DNA from: Alphaproteobacteria bacterium
GTDB lineage: Bacteria > Pseudomonadota > Alphaproteobacteria > UBA8366 > JADFVY01
DNA: 10,400 bases
Assembly (NCBI GenBank): GCA_029881615.1
Contig: JAOUMF010000033.1
Coordinates: 1 to 10,400, forward strand
Direction: 5' to 3'
The translations under genes were made by a program, and so were the position numbers. The notes under the pieces are model-generated. The model was not told the DNA's origin. It saw nothing but the letters and a program-made list of their open reading frames with translations, and did no database searches. The first letter of the stretch is position 1. Every line of letters starts with the position of its first letter. Shown here one piece after another: positions 1-6,681 of this stretch.

Positions 1-693
1 ATCCTCGGCACTCACCACCTCACCGGTCGCCGCCTTCACCAGCGGCGGCCCGCCCAGGAAGATCGTGCCCTGGTTCCTGACGATGATGGATTCGTCCGAC
101 ATCGCCGGCACGTAGGCGCCACCGGCGGTGCAGGAGCCCATGACCACCGCAATCTGTGGAATGCCGGCGGCCGACATGGTCGCCTGATTATAAAAAATGC
201 GGCCGAAATGATCGCGGTCGGGGAAGACCTCATCCTGGTTCGGCAAATTCGCGCCGCCCGAATCCACCAGATAGACGCAAGGCAGGTTGTTCTCGCGGGC
301 AACTTCCTGCGCGCGCAAATGTTTTTTCACCGTAACGGGATAATAGGTGCCGCCCTTCACCGTCGCATCGTTGCAAACCACCACGCATTCAATGCCGGCA
401 ATGCGGCCTATGCCGGTGATGATGCCGGCCGACGCGATATCCGCATCGTACATGCCATGGGCCGCCATCTGCGACAATTCCAGGAACGGAGAGCCGGAAT
501 CCAGCAGCGCCCTTACGCGCTCGCGCGGCAGCATCTTGCCGCGTCCGGTATGTTTGTGCCGCGCGGCCTCGCCACCGCCCAGCTTGACCTTCTCGATCTC
601 GGCGCGAAGATCGTCGACCACGGCCTGCATGGCGGTTCTGTTGTCGGCGAATTCAGGCGTGCGGCTGTCTATGGTTGATTTGAGAACCGTCAT
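1..693 (-). CDS. mccB: Methylcrotonyl-CoA carboxylase beta (carboxyltransferase) subunit, C-terminus cut by window edge
   Basis: This subunit transfers the carboxyl group from carboxybiotin on the alpha subunit to 3-methylcrotonyl-CoA, the biotin-dependent step of leucine and isovalerate breakdown. The 231 codons present are the N-terminal carboxyltransferase half of a protein usually about 535 residues long. Visible family blocks are [20 protein letters not shown] near residue 40, [16 protein letters not shown] near 70, [18 protein letters not shown] near 115, [20 protein letters not shown] near 145, the glycine-rich oxyanion region [10 protein letters not shown] near 195, and [20 protein letters not shown] at the edge. 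The pattern fits methylcrotonyl- or geranyl-CoA carboxylase rather than propionyl-CoA carboxylase. The ATG at 693 gives the conventional start [10 protein letters not shown]. It lies 9 bases after the stop of the isomerase-like gene, so the two are probably one operon. The alpha subunit would be expected just beyond position 1. Confidence 0.95.
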   Translation of the reverse strand, partial: MTVLKSTIDSRTPEFADNRTAMQAVVDDLRAEIEKVKLGGGEAARHKHTGRGKMLPRERVRALLDSGSPFLELSQMAAHGMYDADIASAGIITGIGRIAGIECVVVCNDATVKGGTYYPVTVKKHLRAQEVARENNLPCVYLVDSGGANLPNQDEVFPDRDHFGRIFYNQATMSAAGIPQIAVVMGSCTAGGAYVPAMSDESIIVRNQGTIFLGGPPLVKAATGEVVSAED

Positions 694-702
694 GACCGGG
701 CC

Positions 703-1305
703 CTACCAGCCGCCGGTTTCAAGCCAGCGATCGATTTCGTCCAGCTTGTCATGTCCCCAGAAAGGTTCGCCATCGACGAAAATGTAGGGAGAGCCGAAAA
801 CGCCGCGTTCGATGGCCGCATTGACCTCGGCCTTCAGCCGCGCCTTGACGTCCGGGTCATTCAGCGCGGCCTGCAGGGCCTCGGCATCGACACCGATCCC
901 GGTAGCGACCGCGATCACGGCACCGGCGCTGGAGATTTCCTCGCCCGCGGCGAATGCCCGATCATAAAGAGCCAGCGCCAGTTCTTTCGCCTTGGAGGGG
1001 TCGCTGTCCGACAGCCAGTAGAAAGCCCTTGCCGCAGCCACCGACAAGAACGGGAATTTCTCGGGAATCCTGAACGAAATCCCCAGGCCACGGGCGGTGC
1101 GCGGCAGATCGATGCGGGCGTAATCGCCTTTCATGGGAATTTCAAGCAACGGCTTGGAACCGGTCGTGGCGAATGCAGCGCCGATCAAATGCGGCCGCCA
1201 GATGACATCCCGGCCATGTTTCGCGGCGATATCCTCTATTCGCCGGGCTGCCAGATATCCATACGGGCTGGAAAAATCGAAATAGAAATCGATCGGGGCT
1301 GGCAT
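703..1305 (-). CDS. 2-hydroxychromene-2-carboxylate isomerase family protein (DsbA-fold, kappa-GST-like)
   Basis: This 200-residue protein has the full length of the NahD/kappa-class glutathione transferase family, thioredoxin-fold enzymes with a helical insert. The N-terminal motif FYFDFSSPYGYLA (residues 7-19) carries the Ser-Pro (S13) that in this family binds the glutathione thiol. The C-terminal block FGSPYIFVDGEPFWGHDKLD (about 169-188) has the cis-Pro and the substrate-side residues. NahD isomerises hydroxychromene carboxylate in naphthalene degradation, but no other aromatic-degradation gene is visible here. Position next to the carboxylase beta gene suggests a glutathione-dependent accessory role in acyl-CoA catabolism, which is inference. 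The ATG at 1305 has GAGG five bases upstream. An AT-rich promoter candidate lies just before it. Confidence 0.9.
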   Translation of the reverse strand: MPAPIDFYFDFSSPYGYLAARRIEDIAAKHGRDVIWRPHLIGAAFATTGSKPLLEIPMKGDYARIDLPRTARGLGISFRIPEKFPFLSVAAARAFYWLSDSDPSKAKELALALYDRAFAAGEEISSAGAVIAVATGIGVDAEALQAALNDPDVKARLKAEVNAAIERGVFGSPYIFVDGEPFWGHDKLDEIDRWLETGGW

Positions 1306-1322
1306 GAGACCTCGCTATCCTG

Positions 1323-1351
1323 ATTTTATTGTTTATTGCTACTTATGTTTA
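1323..1351 (-). promoter_or_regulatory. Candidate sigma-70 promoter for the isomerase-mccB pair
   Basis: Read on the minus strand, TAAACA (-35, 1346-1351) and TAAAAT (-10, 1323-1328) are separated by exactly 17 bases and match the consensus at 4/6 and 5/6 positions. They sit in a very AT-rich island that stands out against the GC-rich background. The island covers the stop codon of the upstream phosphoesterase and ends 17 bases before the ATG at 1305. The implied leader is only about 10 bases long, enough for the GAGG. An 8-base direct repeat, AATAAACA, occurs twice with a 16-base period (1346-1353 and 1330-1337) and could be an operator. No experimental support is available. Confidence 0.4.
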
Positions 1352-2209
1352 TTATTTCGCCACGATGGTGGCCACCAGAATCTCGGGCATGTTGTTCAGC
1401 CGAATGGGATATTCGTCGGTGCCGATGCCCCCGGTGACAAACATCTGGTGCTGATTTTCCTCGATCAGCCCATAGGCGTATTTACCGGGAACGCCGCTCG
1501 GCATGACGGGCAGCGGAAATTCGGGAATATTCACCAGCCCGCCATGGGTAAAGCCCGCGAACACAAGGTCGACCTTTGGCGGAATAGCCTTGAAACGGGC
1601 CGGATTATGAACCATGCCAAAGGCCGGATCACCCTTTGGCAATCCCGCCATCACCCTGGGGTAATTGGACGGCTCGTCGCTGAACCCGACAACCGACAGA
1701 CGCTTTTTCTGTGCCAGCTTTATCGATACCACGCTGTCGGACAACACCGTGATTTTCGCCTTTTTCAACTCGGCGGTTAAAAGCTTGCCGCCGTCCTGCA
1801 TATCCCGCCTGCCCAAAAGCGCCAGAACGGCATATTTTGCCTCTATCCCGCCCAGCACAGGCGCGAAATCTCGCGGCGAGACCGGATTCGTAAAGAAATC
1901 GCCGGGCATGAAGCTACCAAGCAACATGACAATATCCGGCTCTGCGTCGTTTATCCGTGCGACCACGGTTTCAAGCCTGTCCAGATCGACATATGGCGAC
2001 CCGACATGCAGGTCGGAGACCACAACGACCCTGATTGGCTGCCAATGCTGGGGCCATTGCGCCGAGGCAATCTTCGTCTGGGTATAACGCAGCCCGCCGG
2101 GTTCGTGCATGACGCTCCAGACACCAACGCCCGCCGCCAGCAAAACCAGAAATAAAACAAGCTTCGAAAGAAAGCCTATTATCTGGCCAATAGTAGACCT
2201 TTCCGCCAT
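1352..2209 (-). CDS. Membrane-anchored metallophosphoesterase-like protein with degenerate active site
   Basis: This is a calcineurin-like phosphoesterase of the YaeI/YkuE type, 285 residues from the chosen start, paralogous to the gene just upstream. A hydrophobic helix near residues 17-34 should anchor it in the inner membrane with the phosphoesterase domain outside. Motif by motif, SDLH (D66, H68) is intact, but the usual GD is GS (S99), the usual GNHD is GRRD (134-136) and the usual GHTHGG is GFTHGG (F220). The HNP (H201) and the second His of the last motif (H222) remain. Loss of the bridging Asp, the Asn and two His residues suggests weak or no hydrolase activity. The frame is otherwise intact. 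The ATG at 2209 is preferred because AAGGGG lies 9 bases before it; the in-frame ATG at 2215 is only 3 bases from that site. It could instead bind a ligand or regulate its paralogue. Confidence 0.85.
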   Translation of the reverse strand: MAERSTIGQIIGFLSKLVLFLVLLAAGVGVWSVMHEPGGLRYTQTKIASAQWPQHWQPIRVVVVSDLHVGSPYVDLDRLETVVARINDAEPDIVMLLGSFMPGDFFTNPVSPRDFAPVLGGIEAKYAVLALLGRRDMQDGGKLLTAELKKAKITVLSDSVVSIKLAQKKRLSVVGFSDEPSNYPRVMAGLPKGDPAFGMVHNPARFKAIPPKVDLVFAGFTHGGLVNIPEFPLPVMPSGVPGKYAYGLIEENQHQMFVTGGIGTDEYPIRLNNMPEILVATIVAK

Positions 2210-2297
2210 CGCCATATGCCCCTTCGCTATAGAATTGCGGGTTCCGATCTTGCGGACGCGCGCCCGTGACCGTCATCATGCCCGAATACCGGGGCAT

Positions 2298-2326
2298 ATC
2301 ATATCTTGGCGGTAGAATACTGTTTC
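2298..2326 (-). promoter_or_regulatory. Weak promoter candidate in the 214-base gap between the two phosphoesterase genes
   Basis: The gap 2210-2423 is the longest in the left half of the window and holds no convincing small gene. On the minus strand GAAACA (2321-2326) and TATGAT (2298-2303) are 17 bases apart. The -10 match is good (5/6) and the -35 match poor (3/6). The implied leader of about 80 bases begins with a short hairpin, ATGCCC/GGGCAT (2278-2297). A second hairpin, aaggcgc/gcgccct (2377-2395), lies just after the upstream stop codon but has no U-run, so it is not a typical terminator. Confidence 0.25.
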
Positions 2327-2423
2327 CCGACCCGCCCGTCACTTGAAGATCATTACCATCTTTCCGGGTATGGCCCAAGGCGCGGCGTGCGCCCTATCGT
2401 CGCGAATACCACGAAGATTCTCG

Positions 2424-3269
2424 CTAACCCGCAGCCAGCGTTATCATGGCGATTTCCGGGGGCATGTTGAAACGCGCCGGCACGGCGCTGGTTCCCAAGC
2501 CCGAGGTTACGTAAAGATGCCGCCCCTCCTCCTCGACCAGTCCGTAAGCCATGCGCCTTGGCGTGCCGCCGACCGGATAGGGCGTGCCGACGAAAGGCAG
2601 GCGGAACTGGCCACCATGGGTATGACCGGCAAAGGTCACGGCGACGCGCTCGGGCATGCCGAAAAATGTGACCGGGTCGTGGACCAGCCCGATCACCGGC
2701 TCGTCCTCGGGGATGGAATCGAAGGTGGTCACCATGCAAGGCTCGCGCGTCGATTCATCGGCCAGCCCGGCGATCCAGATCCGTCCCCCGGGCAAATCGA
2801 TCGACGCCGATTCGTTTTCCAGCACATGAATGCCGGCCTCTTCCAACTCGCGGCGGATTTCCTCGCCGTCATGCCACCAGTCGTGGTTGCCCAGCACCGA
2901 AAACACCCCGTGGCGCGCCTTCAGATTCGACAGGCTGCGCGCGATCTCCCGCGGCTGAACGAAACGGCCGAACAGCACGCCCTCGATCACATAGTCGCCC
3001 AGCAATACGATAAGGTCCGGCTCCATCGCGTTGACCCGCTCAACCACCTTGTCGAGCTGCTTGACCTTGAACCAGGGTGCCCCGACCTGAAAATCGCCCA
3101 GCACGGCAATGCGCAGATCGCCGCAAGTGCCCGGCCAGCGCGCGCTTTCCAACCTGAGATGGCGTTCCTTCACCATCCGCGGCTCCACCAGGAAACCCCA
3201 GGCGCCGGCGGTCGTGAAACCAACGCCGCCAAGCGTCATCAATGCATCCATAATCGCCGGATCGGCCAT
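2424..3269 (-). CDS. Metallophosphoesterase, calcineurin-like (YaeI/YkuE type)
   Basis: This 281-residue binuclear-metal phosphoesterase resembles YaeI/YkuE proteins, which act on phosphodiesters or phospholipid head groups; the substrate here is unknown. Conserved blocks are GDFQ (D59, Q61), LLGDY (D92), LGNHD (N128, H129), LVHDP (H197) and AGHTHGGQ (H216, H218). All metal ligands are present except that the first motif has Gln where DxH is expected. The N-terminus is mildly hydrophobic (residues 5-28) and may be a signal anchor. The ATG at 3269 has AGGAG 9 bases upstream; a TTG two codons earlier is only 3 bases from that site and was not chosen. The short-chain dehydrogenase ends 37 bases upstream and a degenerate paralogue follows, so a tandem duplication is likely. 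Confidence 0.9.
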   Translation of the reverse strand: MADPAIMDALMTLGGVGFTTAGAWGFLVEPRMVKERHLRLESARWPGTCGDLRIAVLGDFQVGAPWFKVKQLDKVVERVNAMEPDLIVLLGDYVIEGVLFGRFVQPREIARSLSNLKARHGVFSVLGNHDWWHDGEEIRRELEEAGIHVLENESASIDLPGGRIWIAGLADESTREPCMVTTFDSIPEDEPVIGLVHDPVTFFGMPERVAVTFAGHTHGGQFRLPFVGTPYPVGGTPRRMAYGLVEEEGRHLYVTSGLGTSAVPARFNMPPEIAMITLAAG

Positions 3270-3306
3270 TCTCAAAATCTCCTAACGAACAAGGGCGGCG
3301 AACCGC

Positions 3307-3972
3307 CTACCAGGGTAATGATGTTCCGTCATAATTAAAAAAGCGGCCACTTTCGGCCGCACCGGCGCGCTCAATAACCGCGCGCATGCCACTGACACTG
3401 GTCGTCATGTCGATGGGGGCGGACGCGCCGCCCATATCCGTCTGCACCCAACCGGGATGTAACAAAAGACAGATAACCCCTTTTTCAGAAATATCAAGCG
3501 AAAGACTTTTGACCGCTATATTTAGCGCAGTCTTCGAAGATCTGTAAATATAAGATCCTCCGCTGGTGTTATCGGAAATACTTCCAACCTTACTAGAAAT
3601 AAAAACCATTTTTTTCTTTTGCGATGACATCACCGGCCCCGCCAGCGCCGCCGCCACCCGCATCGGCCCCATCAGGTTGATGCGCAAAACCTGTTCCCAG
3701 GCATCGTAATCCAGCGCGTCGAAAGGCAAATTACGTGGGCCGTATATGCCGGCATTATTGATCAGCAGGTCGATCTTCTCGCCGGCCATGGCCTTGCCCA
3801 ACGCACCCACACTATCGGCGTCCGCAACATCGAGAGCATGGACCTCGCCCGCGCCGTCATAACTGTCCGGGTTGCGGCAGGTCGCAATCACGCGCCAGCC
3901 ATCGGCCGCGTATTGCCGGGCAAATTCGCCGCCAATCCCTCGACTGGCCCCGGTAATAAGAACTGTCGGCAT
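3307..3972 (-). CDS. Short-chain dehydrogenase/reductase, C-factor (CsgA)-like
   Basis: This 221-residue classical SDR is an NAD(P)H-dependent oxidoreductase with a Rossmann fold. The cofactor motif TGASRGIG spans residues 7-14, NNAG spans 72-75 and the structural Asn is N99. The catalytic set is Ser at 126/127, Y143 and K147 in YRSSK, and PGWVQTDMGG follows near 173-182, as is usual. The short length and the sequence style resemble the CsgA/C-factor branch; the substrate cannot be predicted. The segment from about 3620 to 3481 (residues 118-164), which includes the catalytic residues, is only about 34% GC by my count, far below its flanks. The start at 3972 is preceded by a GA-rich stretch rather than a clear ribosome site. 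It begins 19 bases after the SH3-like gene and is probably co-transcribed with it. Confidence 0.92.
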   Translation of the reverse strand: MPTVLITGASRGIGGEFARQYAADGWRVIATCRNPDSYDGAGEVHALDVADADSVGALGKAMAGEKIDLLINNAGIYGPRNLPFDALDYDAWEQVLRINLMGPMRVAAALAGPVMSSQKKKMVFISSKVGSISDNTSGGSYIYRSSKTALNIAVKSLSLDISEKGVICLLLHPGWVQTDMGGASAPIDMTTSVSGMRAVIERAGAAESGRFFNYDGTSLPW

Positions 3973-3991
3973 GCTCTCTATCTCTCTCGTC

Positions 3992-4672
3992 TCAATCGCC
4001 TGCGATGAATACGGTTATCCGCCATCCTTCGGCGGTCTTTTCAATTCTGGCGCGGTAATCGATCGCCATGCGGGAATCTTCGGTCGACAGATATACCGTC
4101 CGCCCGGGCGGCAGCTTCACCGGATACCAGCCTTCCGTGCCCTGCGCCTGATAATCCAGTTGCAGCACGCTCCAGGACAGTTTCGCCGCCACCGAAGCAT
4201 TCGCCTTGGGCGCCGTGCGTGCGACGGCATCCTTCCGGGTAACATAAACCGTCTCATACGGATCGCAGTGTGAACAACCCGGCACATCGATACAGGCCAA
4301 ATAGGGCGTACAGAAGGCGCCGTCTTCCATGAAAACGCCACCGAGTTCCAGCACCGTCTGCAATTCACGCCAATAGGGTTCCCCCTGCCACTCATCGTTG
4401 CCCGTCAGGGCCAGACGAAAGTTTTCGCGGCCATAATCGCCACCGAAAGAAAGTTTTATATCCTGACTGGCCTGGGACACTACATAATCCGCGTCGCGAC
4501 GATGCACGGCCTCAAGCAGGGCCGCGCGATACGCCGCAAATCCCGGATTGCGAGACGCCTCGTCCACCGGCTCCAGACGCAAATCCTGCGCCAGCACCAG
4601 CCCCGGACCGGCGAGCCCGAAACAAACGGCAGCGGCCGCCAGAAGCGCCCGATTCCATGCTAATTCATACAA
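3992..4672 (-). CDS. Secreted SH3-like domain protein of unknown function with a cysteine cluster
   Basis: No enzymatic function is recognised. From the chosen TTG start the protein has 226 residues. A signal peptide of about 29 residues, with hydrophobic core LLAAAAVCFGLAGPGLVLA and likely cleavage before QDLRLEP, is followed by an alpha/beta segment (FAAYRAALLEAVHRRDADYV, then LSFGGDYGRENFR). Next come a C-x5-C-x5-C-x2-C cluster near residues 120-135 and a bacterial SH3-like domain (VYVTRKDAVARTAPK to GWYPVKLPPGRTVYLS). The end is EGWRITVFIAGD. The protein is therefore predicted to be periplasmic, with disulfides or a bound metal. The TTG at 4672 is preferred because GGGAGAGAAGGA lies 10 bases upstream and it gives a compact signal peptide. 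The ATG at 4717 has no visible ribosome site and would add 15 residues. TAATAT at 4704-4709 could be a -10 element serving the shorter form. Confidence 0.75.
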   Translation of the reverse strand: MYELAWNRALLAAAAVCFGLAGPGLVLAQDLRLEPVDEASRNPGFAAYRAALLEAVHRRDADYVVSQASQDIKLSFGGDYGRENFRLALTGNDEWQGEPYWRELQTVLELGGVFMEDGAFCTPYLACIDVPGCSHCDPYETVYVTRKDAVARTAPKANASVAAKLSWSVLQLDYQAQGTEGWYPVKLPPGRTVYLSTEDSRMAIDYRARIEKTAEGWRITVFIAGD

Positions 4673-4751
4673 AATACGCGAATCCTTCTCTCCCAACCCG
4701 CTAATATTACCAAACATTTGCAAATTAAAGGTTTACAGGAGCCAACTGGAT

Positions 4752-5348
4752 TCAAAGAATTTCGAAATGCGCCTCTACCGGGATGCAATCGGCGCCATTA
4801 ACCGGCACCTGATCCTGCGGGCAGGCGGAAAAGACGACCACCGCGTCCATGTCGGCGCGAAACACCACATAATCTCCGGGCCTGGAGACCGGCGGCAGAA
4901 AATCCAGCCCGCCATCGACATTGACCGGAATATTCATCCACAAATTCAGCGGCGCCGGCGTTTCCTGCGCGGTGAAAGCGATTTCCATCAACGCAAGATG
5001 CAGATTGTCGGTACAGTTTTCGTGATCGTCGCCGCAACCAAGAAGCTGATAACGGTACTTGTCGCAGGCCGCCATCAACGTATCGTGAATTCCCGGCGAG
5101 GTATCCTCCAGCAAGGTCAGGATCGGCCGCCGCCGATTGGTTACCAGCGCATCGCCGACCTTCGGGAAAATGCTGCCCGATGCAACGCGCATATGTTCCA
5201 TCGACATGAATTCCCAGGGCTCGTCGTGATTGAAGGCCCAGCTATCGACGACTTGCGTGCCATGGGTATTGATCACCTTGATGGTCTTGCCCTTGGCGAT
5301 CCGCGCCGCCTTGCCCCGCCGCGCGGGGATCGTCACCAGGTCGCCCAT
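4752..5348 (-). CDS. DUF1989 family protein (urea carboxylase-associated / carboxyguanidine deiminase-related)
   Basis: The 198-residue product is a full-length DUF1989 protein. Family blocks are TIPARRGKAARIAKGKTIKV (6-25), NTHGTQVVDSWAF (27-39), FMSMEHMR (47-54), GDALVTNRRRPIL (65-77), EDTSPGIHDTLMAACD (81-96), CGDDHENCTDN (105-115), LNLWMNIPV, and VVFSACPQD near the end. C95, C105, H109 and C112 are candidate metal ligands. Known relatives are the CgdA/CgdB subunits of carboxyguanidine deiminase encoded next to urea/guanidine carboxylase; neither a partner subunit nor that carboxylase is seen here, so this is a stand-alone branch of unknown substrate. The ATG at 5348 lies 2 bases after the thiolase stop, with AAAGGG inside the thiolase end. 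A longer frame reaching 5504 would overlap the thiolase and lacks family similarity. Confidence 0.9.
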   Translation of the reverse strand: MGDLVTIPARRGKAARIAKGKTIKVINTHGTQVVDSWAFNHDEPWEFMSMEHMRVASGSIFPKVGDALVTNRRRPILTLLEDTSPGIHDTLMAACDKYRYQLLGCGDDHENCTDNLHLALMEIAFTAQETPAPLNLWMNIPVNVDGGLDFLPPVSRPGDYVVFRADMDAVVVFSACPQDQVPVNGADCIPVEAHFEIL

Positions 5349-5350
5349 CG

Positions 5351-6538
5351 TCAATGAACCCTTTCGAGAGCCACCGCCGTGGCCTCGCCACCACCGATGC
5401 ACAGCGACGCCACGCCGCGATCGACATCGTACTTCGCCATGGCCGCCATCAGCGTCGCCATGATGCGCGCGCCCGACGCGCCCACGGGGTGGCCCAGCGC
5501 ACAAGCCCCGCCATGCACGTTCATCTTGTCATGTGGAATATCCAGATCGCGCATGGCCGCCATGGTGACAACGGCGAAGGCCTCGTTGACCTCGTACAGC
5601 CCGACCTCGTCCTTGTCCCAGCCGGCGCGATCAAGAACCTTGCGGATCGCATCGATCGGCGCGGTGGTGAACCAGGCCGGCGCCTGGGCATGGGTGGCAT
5701 GGGCACGCAGGATGGCCAGCGGCTTGCATCCCCGCCTCTCGGCCTCGGACATGCGCATCATCACCAGCGCCGCCGCGCCGTCGGAAATCGAGCTGGAATT
5801 TGCCGGCGTCACCGTGCCGCCCTCGCGAAAAGCCGGCTTCAGCGTGGGTATCTTTTCCAGGTTGGCCTTGCCGGGCTGCTCGTCGGCCTCCACCGTCACT
5901 TCGCCCTTGCGCGACTTCACGGTAACCGGCGCGATTTCGCCCGCGAAAGACCCGTCCCGGGTCGCCTGCTGCGCCCGTTTCAGCGAAGTAATGGCGAATT
6001 CATCCTGGGCTTCGCGGGTGAACTGGTATTTTTCCGCCGTATCTTCCGCATAGGCGCCCATCAGCTTGCCCGGCTCGTAGGCGTCTTCCAGCCCATCGAT
6101 GAACATATGGTCCAGGACCCTGCCATGGCCAAGACGATAACCGCCACGGGCGCGATCCAGCAGATAGGGCGCGTTCGACATGCTTTCCAACCCGCCGGCG
6201 ACGATTATATCGGCGGATCCGGCCGCAATCAGGTCATGCCCGAACATCGCCGCCTTCATGCCCGAACCGCACATCTTGTTGATCGTGGTGCAACCCACCG
6301 CATCGGGGATACCGGCGCCAAAGGCCGCCTGGCGCGCCGGTGCCTGGCCCATGCCAGCCGGCAGCACGCAGCCCATCACCACCTCGCCAACCTCCTCGCC
6401 CTTCACGTTGGCGCGCGTCAGCGCCGACTCGATGGCGATGCTACCCAGCCTGGGCGCGGTAACGGACGACAATTCACCCTGAAAACCGCCCATGGGCGTG
6501 CGGGCGGCGGAGACGATAACGATGGGGTCGGCACTCAT
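5351..6538 (-). CDS. Acetyl-CoA C-acetyltransferase / acyltransferase (thiolase)
   Basis: This 395-residue thiolase is complete and of standard length. It either joins two acetyl-CoA to acetoacetyl-CoA or cleaves 3-ketoacyl-CoA. The nucleophilic Cys is C90 in NKMCGSG, the base His is about H350 in GGACALGHPVGASG, and the second catalytic Cys is about C380 in LCIGGGEA; NEAFAVVTM is also present. The overall style matches biosynthetic PhaA/AtoB enzymes, but chain-length preference cannot be read from sequence. The ATG at 6538 has AGGAG six bases upstream and gives the conventional start MSADPIVIVSAARTPMGGF; the frame extends to 6640 without family similarity. It starts its own transcription group after a 143-base gap and is coupled to the DUF1989 gene two bases downstream. 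Confidence 0.95.
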   Translation of the reverse strand: MSADPIVIVSAARTPMGGFQGELSSVTAPRLGSIAIESALTRANVKGEEVGEVVMGCVLPAGMGQAPARQAAFGAGIPDAVGCTTINKMCGSGMKAAMFGHDLIAAGSADIIVAGGLESMSNAPYLLDRARGGYRLGHGRVLDHMFIDGLEDAYEPGKLMGAYAEDTAEKYQFTREAQDEFAITSLKRAQQATRDGSFAGEIAPVTVKSRKGEVTVEADEQPGKANLEKIPTLKPAFREGGTVTPANSSSISDGAAALVMMRMSEAERRGCKPLAILRAHATHAQAPAWFTTAPIDAIRKVLDRAGWDKDEVGLYEVNEAFAVVTMAAMRDLDIPHDKMNVHGGACALGHPVGASGARIMATLMAAMAKYDVDRGVASLCIGGGEATAVALERVH

Positions 6539-6568
6539 GCAAAACTCCTGTTGGCGCGAAGACGGACA

Positions 6569-6600
6569 GCCACAAGATCGGATGGACGGTGGCCACAAGA
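6569..6600 (-). repeat. 9-base direct repeat in the thiolase leader
   Basis: TCTTGTGGC on the minus strand occurs twice (6592-6600 and 6569-6577) with a 23-base period. Similar but not identical bases follow each copy. The pair lies between the candidate -10 element and the thiolase ribosome site, so it could be an operator read on one DNA face or part of the leader RNA. It may also be chance. Confidence 0.4.
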
Positions 6601-6601
6601 C

Positions 6602-6621
6602 ATTATGCAGGTTTGTGCATA
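6602..6621 (-). promoter_or_regulatory. Candidate -10 element overlapping an 18-base dyad upstream of the thiolase
   Basis: The 143-base gap between the flavoprotein and thiolase genes contains the dyad TATGCA-caaacc-TGCATA (6604-6621), with perfect six-base arms and a six-base spacer. CATAAT (6602-6607) overlaps one arm and matches a -10 element at 5/6 positions. The -35 position holds only TTCCAT, a poor match. Such an arrangement would suit a dimeric repressor controlling the thiolase-DUF1989 group. The implied leader is about 55 bases. The regulator is not identified. Confidence 0.35.
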
Positions 6622-6681
6622 TCGATGGAAGAGAGGGCAACCGCGGGCCGATTTACGGCGACGGGAAATATCCGGAGCGGA

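Noticed and set aside
2340..2362. Tiny leader-peptide-like frame (MVMIFK) in the gap between the phosphoesterases
   Set aside because: Six codons with no regulatory codon run, and no attenuator structure could be seen.
2377..2395. Hairpin with seven pairs after the intact phosphoesterase gene
   Set aside because: No U-run follows, so it does not fit an intrinsic terminator; it may be chance in GC-rich DNA.
3603..3622. A-rich run (AAAAGAAAAAAATGG on the minus strand) as a frameshift site in the dehydrogenase
   Set aside because: The reading frame does not match the X XXY YYZ slippery pattern and the zero frame gives a complete SDR.
5349..5504. N-terminal extension of the DUF1989 frame
   Set aside because: It overlaps the thiolase end, the added residues are low-complexity Gly/Arg, and the family start is at MGDLVTIPARRG with a ribosome site.
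6539..6640. N-terminal extension of the thiolase frame
   Set aside because: The added 34 residues do not resemble thiolases and the internal ATG at 6538 has an ideal AGGAG.
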